The notes under the pieces are model-generated. The model worked only from the letters and a program-made list of their open reading frames with translations, had not been told where the DNA came from and searched no databases. Source: Actinomycetota bacterium (lineage in GTDB: Bacteria; Actinomycetota; Actinomycetes; Actinomycetales; Microbacteriaceae). Taken from it: a stretch of DNA of 7,508 nucleotides. The stretch covers positions 1-7,508 of the forward strand of contig WLGA01000053.1 of assembly GCA_009703445.1 (NCBI GenBank), written 5' to 3'. Shown in pieces: positions 6,074 to 7,508 of this stretch (within the stretch, counting starts at the first letter, position 1; each line of letters starts with the position of its first letter). Made by a program: the position numbers and the translations under genes.

Positions 6074-7111
6074 CTAAGCCGAAGGCAAAGAAGCTTGGTT
6101 CTGCCCGCGGCTGGTCGCCGACAGGAGTTTGGTGAAGACTGCTCTCACTCGAGACCAGTCCACGGTGTAGATAGCTACACCGATTGCTAGAGCCGCCGCC
6201 TGAACCAGGGTGCGAACTGCGAAGTTCACGCCCAGAGCAAGAACGAACTGGTCTAGCTGAGATAGGAAGACTGCGGCAATTACGGTTGCCGTTGGCAGAC
6301 CGCGGCCACCTAGAAGCGAGGTTCCGCCAAGCACCACAACTGCGACCGAAGGCAGTAGGTAGGCATCGCCCATCGAACCGTTCGGAGAAGAGATAACTCC
6401 GGCGATCAAGACTCCGGCAAGTGTGTAAAGAAGCTGGCCCCAAACATAGGCGAGGCCTAGGTGGGTGCGAACGCGAAGACCCGAGATGCTGGCTACTGCA
6501 GGGCTGGCACCGATTGACTCGAAGCGACGGCCGGCCACAGTCTTGCGCAAGAAAAGGATCACCACGAGCAGAGTTGCCAGAGCGAAGTAAACCGAGTTAG
6601 GCAAACCGAAAGTAGAGCTGGTCACGAGTGACTGCAGGTCAGAGGTGGTCGCACGAGGGATTCCCTGCGAGATCGCCATGACTAGGCCGTAAAGCAAAGA
6701 GTTAGTTCCGAGAGTCGCAATGATTGGGTTCAGTTTGATGAAACCGATCAGGAAGCCGTTTAGTAGGCCGGTCGCTAGCGAGACACCGAATGCCATAAGA
6801 ACAGCAGGGACCAGCTTTGAGTTGTCACCGGTTGGATAGACGGTCACAATGACCGCAGCTAGAGAAACTGCACCGGCTACTGAAAGGTCAATACCGGCCT
6901 GCTGGATGACCAGCATCTGACCGAGGCCCACGATTGCCAGGATGGCCGCGAAAGGAAGCATGCCGCTAAGAGTTCCCGGCGCAACGCTGGTAGGAGCAAC
7001 AGCAGCACTAAGAGCGAACAAAACCGCAGTCGAAACGAGCACGGTCAGTAGGCCCTTAGACACCTGAAAGCGTGAACCCTTTGAAAGGGTTGCGACACTT
7101 CGATCTGTCAT
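6074..7111 (-). CDS. CUT2 sugar ABC transporter permease (RbsC-like)
   Basis: A 345-residue integral membrane permease of the BPD_transp_2 (RbsC/LsrC/LsrD) family. Family marks are QQAGIDLSVAG (70-80, where most relatives have TGGIDLSVG), SIGASPAVASISGLRV (199-214, the cytoplasmic loop contacting the ATPase) and GGTSLLGGRG (262-271). About nine or ten hydrophobic spans lie between residues 20 and 318, followed by a basic C-terminal tail. ATG 7111 is chosen because AAGGAGAA lies 3 nt upstream (5 nt from the GGAG core); ATG 7129 would put that site inside the protein. It is the first gene of the minus-strand operon. It is not a duplicate of the permease half of the fusion, so the two probably pair as a heterodimer (inference), as LsrC and LsrD do. 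Confidence 0.92.
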   Translation of the reverse strand: MTDRSVATLSKGSRFQVSKGLLTVLVSTAVLFALSAAVAPTSVAPGTLSGMLPFAAILAIVGLGQMLVIQQAGIDLSVAGAVSLAAVIVTVYPTGDNSKLVPAVLMAFGVSLATGLLNGFLIGFIKLNPIIATLGTNSLLYGLVMAISQGIPRATTSDLQSLVTSSTFGLPNSVYFALATLLVVILFLRKTVAGRRFESIGASPAVASISGLRVRTHLGLAYVWGQLLYTLAGVLIAGVISSPNGSMGDAYLLPSVAVVVLGGTSLLGGRGLPTATVIAAVFLSQLDQFVLALGVNFAVRTLVQAAALAIGVAIYTVDWSRVRAVFTKLLSATSRGQNQASLPSA

Positions 7112-7114
7112 TTG

Positions 7115-7122
7115 TTCTCCTT
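7115..7122 (-). promoter_or_regulatory. Shine-Dalgarno AAGGAGAA fixing the permease start at 7111
   Basis: The GGAG core is 5 nt before ATG 7111 on the minus strand. The upstream in-frame ATG 7129 has only a GAGG directly abutting it, too close to function. Confidence 0.75.
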
Positions 7123-7172
7123 GTTGCATCCTCAGTGAAATTATTCACCGTTGTGTTGAGTCCTACTTTATG

Positions 7173-7189
7173 AAACGTTGACAACGTTT
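7173..7189. promoter_or_regulatory. Perfect 17-bp operator-like palindrome AAACGTTGACAACGTTT
   Basis: Perfect 8-bp arms surround a central A at 7181, and each arm contains the self-complementary AACGTT. It lies 61-78 nt upstream of the permease start. Half-sites of the TTGACAACGTT kind resemble LacI/GalR-family operators in actinobacteria, though the odd-numbered centre is not the classic central CG. The CAACGTTTAG portion recurs (9 of 10) upstream of the eboE-like gene. Confidence 0.7.
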
Positions 7190-7207
7190 AGGCACACTTA
7201 CGATAAC
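7178..7207 (+). promoter_or_regulatory. Possible plus-strand promoter overlapping the operator
   Basis: TTGACA (7178-7183) is a perfect -35 hexamer; GATAAC (7202-7207) follows after 18 nt as a 4-of-6 match to -10. If real, it would drive the gene at 7478 with a leader of roughly 260 nt and would be shut by a protein on the 7173-7189 palindrome. TTGACA may instead be only the operator sequence. Confidence 0.3.
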
Positions 7208-7285
7208 GATTCGGCGACATTTCCGTTACCAACAACTTTTTGTGAATCCATTTCGACGGAATTATTCCCATCGCAGGAAATTTTC

Positions 7286-7299
7286 TTTTGTATACAAAA
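7286..7299. promoter_or_regulatory. 14-bp perfect palindrome TTTTGTATACAAAA
   Basis: The core TTGTATACAA fits the loose TNGT-N-ACNA style of many GntR-family sites, although other regulators bind similar AT-rich palindromes. It is placed centrally between the divergent genes and is distinct in sequence from the AACGTT motif, so a second regulator may act here. Confidence 0.45.
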
Positions 7300-7320
7300 C
7301 CCCGATTTCGCGCGGTCTAC

Positions 7321-7384
7321 GCCCCTATTGTCCGTCTGAGGCGAGGAAATATCTAGGAAAATACGCTGCAGGCGCAGACGGGGC
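7321..7384 (+). other. Long imperfect stem-loop in the leader of the 7478 gene
   Basis: GCCC (7321-7324) can pair with GGGC (7381-7384), and after an 8-nt one-sided bulge CGTCTG (7333-7338) pairs with CAGACG (7375-7380). The 36-nt apical region includes a small CTGC-AGGC-GCAG hairpin (7366-7377). No T-tract follows. If transcription starts upstream, this would be a structured leader; it matches no riboswitch I recognise. Confidence 0.3.
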
Positions 7385-7401
7385 AAAATCGTTATTGATT
7401 T

Positions 7402-7415
7402 GTCTAGTTATAGAC
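7402..7415. repeat. Small inverted repeat GTCTA-GTTA-TAGAC
   Basis: Perfect 5-bp arms with a 4-nt centre lie about 65-75 nt before the start codon at 7478. TATAGA at 7409-7414 could be a -10, but no matching -35 is seen. Confidence 0.25.
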
Positions 7416-7430
7416 GCGGTGTTTACTGGT

Positions 7431-7436
7431 AACGTT
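7431..7436. promoter_or_regulatory. AACGTT element upstream of the 7478 gene
   Basis: A single AACGTT, in the context GGTAACGTTCATC, lies about 45 nt before the start codon. It repeats the core of the elements at 99-104 and 7174-7188 but is not in an extended palindrome, so as an isolated site it is weak. Confidence 0.3.
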
Positions 7437-7477
7437 CATCTCAAGTGAACACCACTGATGAAACGGAGATTTTCAGA

Positions 7478-7508
7478 ATGAGCACAAATAACGGCCGCCG
7501 CGCTCTGA
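7478..7508 (+). CDS. Start of an unidentified gene, cut by the window end
   Basis: ATG 7478 is preceded by GGAGA (7465-7469) with an 8-nt spacer, and ten codons follow without a stop (MSTNNGRRAL). This is too short to assign a family. Its place opposite a sugar transporter and beside operator-like sites suits a regulator or a catabolic enzyme, but nothing in the visible residues decides it. Confidence 0.6.
   Translation, partial: MSTNNGRRAL

Larger units (their letters stand above)
7112..7477. other. 366-nt divergent intergenic region rich in palindromes
   Basis: No convincing gene lies here. Two open frames (minus 7386-7198 and plus 7242-7448) lack ribosome sites and have no recognisable protein features. 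The stretch contains the operator-like element at 7173-7189, a palindrome at 7286-7299, a long imperfect stem at 7321-7384, a small inverted repeat at 7402-7415 and another AACGTT at 7431-7436. No clean sigma-70 promoter was found on the minus strand; the best plus-strand candidate overlaps the operator. Confidence 0.8.

Noticed and set aside
7135..7148. Small inverted repeat GTGAA-N4-TTCAC near the permease start
   Set aside because: Only 5-bp AT-rich arms; common by chance and unsupported by other signals.
7198..7386. 62-codon minus-strand open frame in the intergenic region
   Set aside because: No ribosome site, unremarkable composition, overlaps the other spurious frame.
7242..7448. 68-codon plus-strand open frame in the intergenic region
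   Set aside because: GTG start without a Shine-Dalgarno, no protein features, and it crosses several palindromes that look regulatory.
7458..7481. Seven-codon open frame (MKRRFSE) whose TGA overlaps the ATG at 7478
   Set aside because: The overlap suggests coupling, but no ribosome site precedes it and such a short frame is expected by chance.
1..7508. CRISPR arrays, tRNA or rRNA genes, insertion sequences, phage or plasmid genes
   Set aside because: No repeat-spacer pattern, tRNA-like cloverleaf, transposase or terminal repeats were seen on reading either strand.

Overview
This 7.5 kb window looks like part of a carbohydrate- or polyol-related island from a moderate-GC actinobacterium. The signs are mid-50s %GC by eye, strong GGAG-type Shine-Dalgarno sites, and an actinobacterial-style binding protein opening with a CGPKKITMGLTDGFGGNNWR-like mature N-terminus. 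Freshwater Microbacteriaceae-type bacteria would fit, but the taxonomy is an inference from composition and protein style, with no marker gene present.

Layout. Positions 1-153 are a non-coding, AT-richer leader. A two-gene plus-strand operon follows: an EboE-family TIM-barrel protein (154-1353) and, 3 nt later, a 3-hydroxyisobutyrate-dehydrogenase-like oxidoreductase (1357-2235). A 17-bp perfect stem with T-tracts on both strands (2249-2290) is a shared bidirectional terminator. A convergent minus-strand operon runs right to left: CUT2 (ribose-type) permease (7111-6074), substrate-binding protein (6020-4926), and an unusual single polypeptide fusing both ATPase domains to a second permease (4820-2307). 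The binding-protein gene has a hairpin on each side. A 366-nt intergenic region (7112-7477) holds several palindromes, including a perfect 17-bp operator-like element. The first 10 codons of an unidentified plus-strand gene begin at 7478.

How it may work together. The binding protein captures a sugar-like solute outside the cell. The stand-alone permease and the permease half of the fusion protein would form a heterodimeric channel, driven by the fused ATPase pair. The imported solute or a derivative may then be handled by the EboE-like TIM barrel (isomerase/epimerase-like fold) and the NAD(P)-dependent dehydrogenase. Copies of AACGTT occur upstream of all three transcription units (99-104; 7174-7179 and 7183-7188; 7431-7436), which suggests one regulator controls import and metabolism. 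The substrate cannot be read from sequence.

The most interesting points are the NBD-NBD-TMD fusion paired with a separate TMD, an ebo-family gene away from recognisable ebo partners and next to a sugar transporter, the shared operator motif, and a binding protein with no lipobox.
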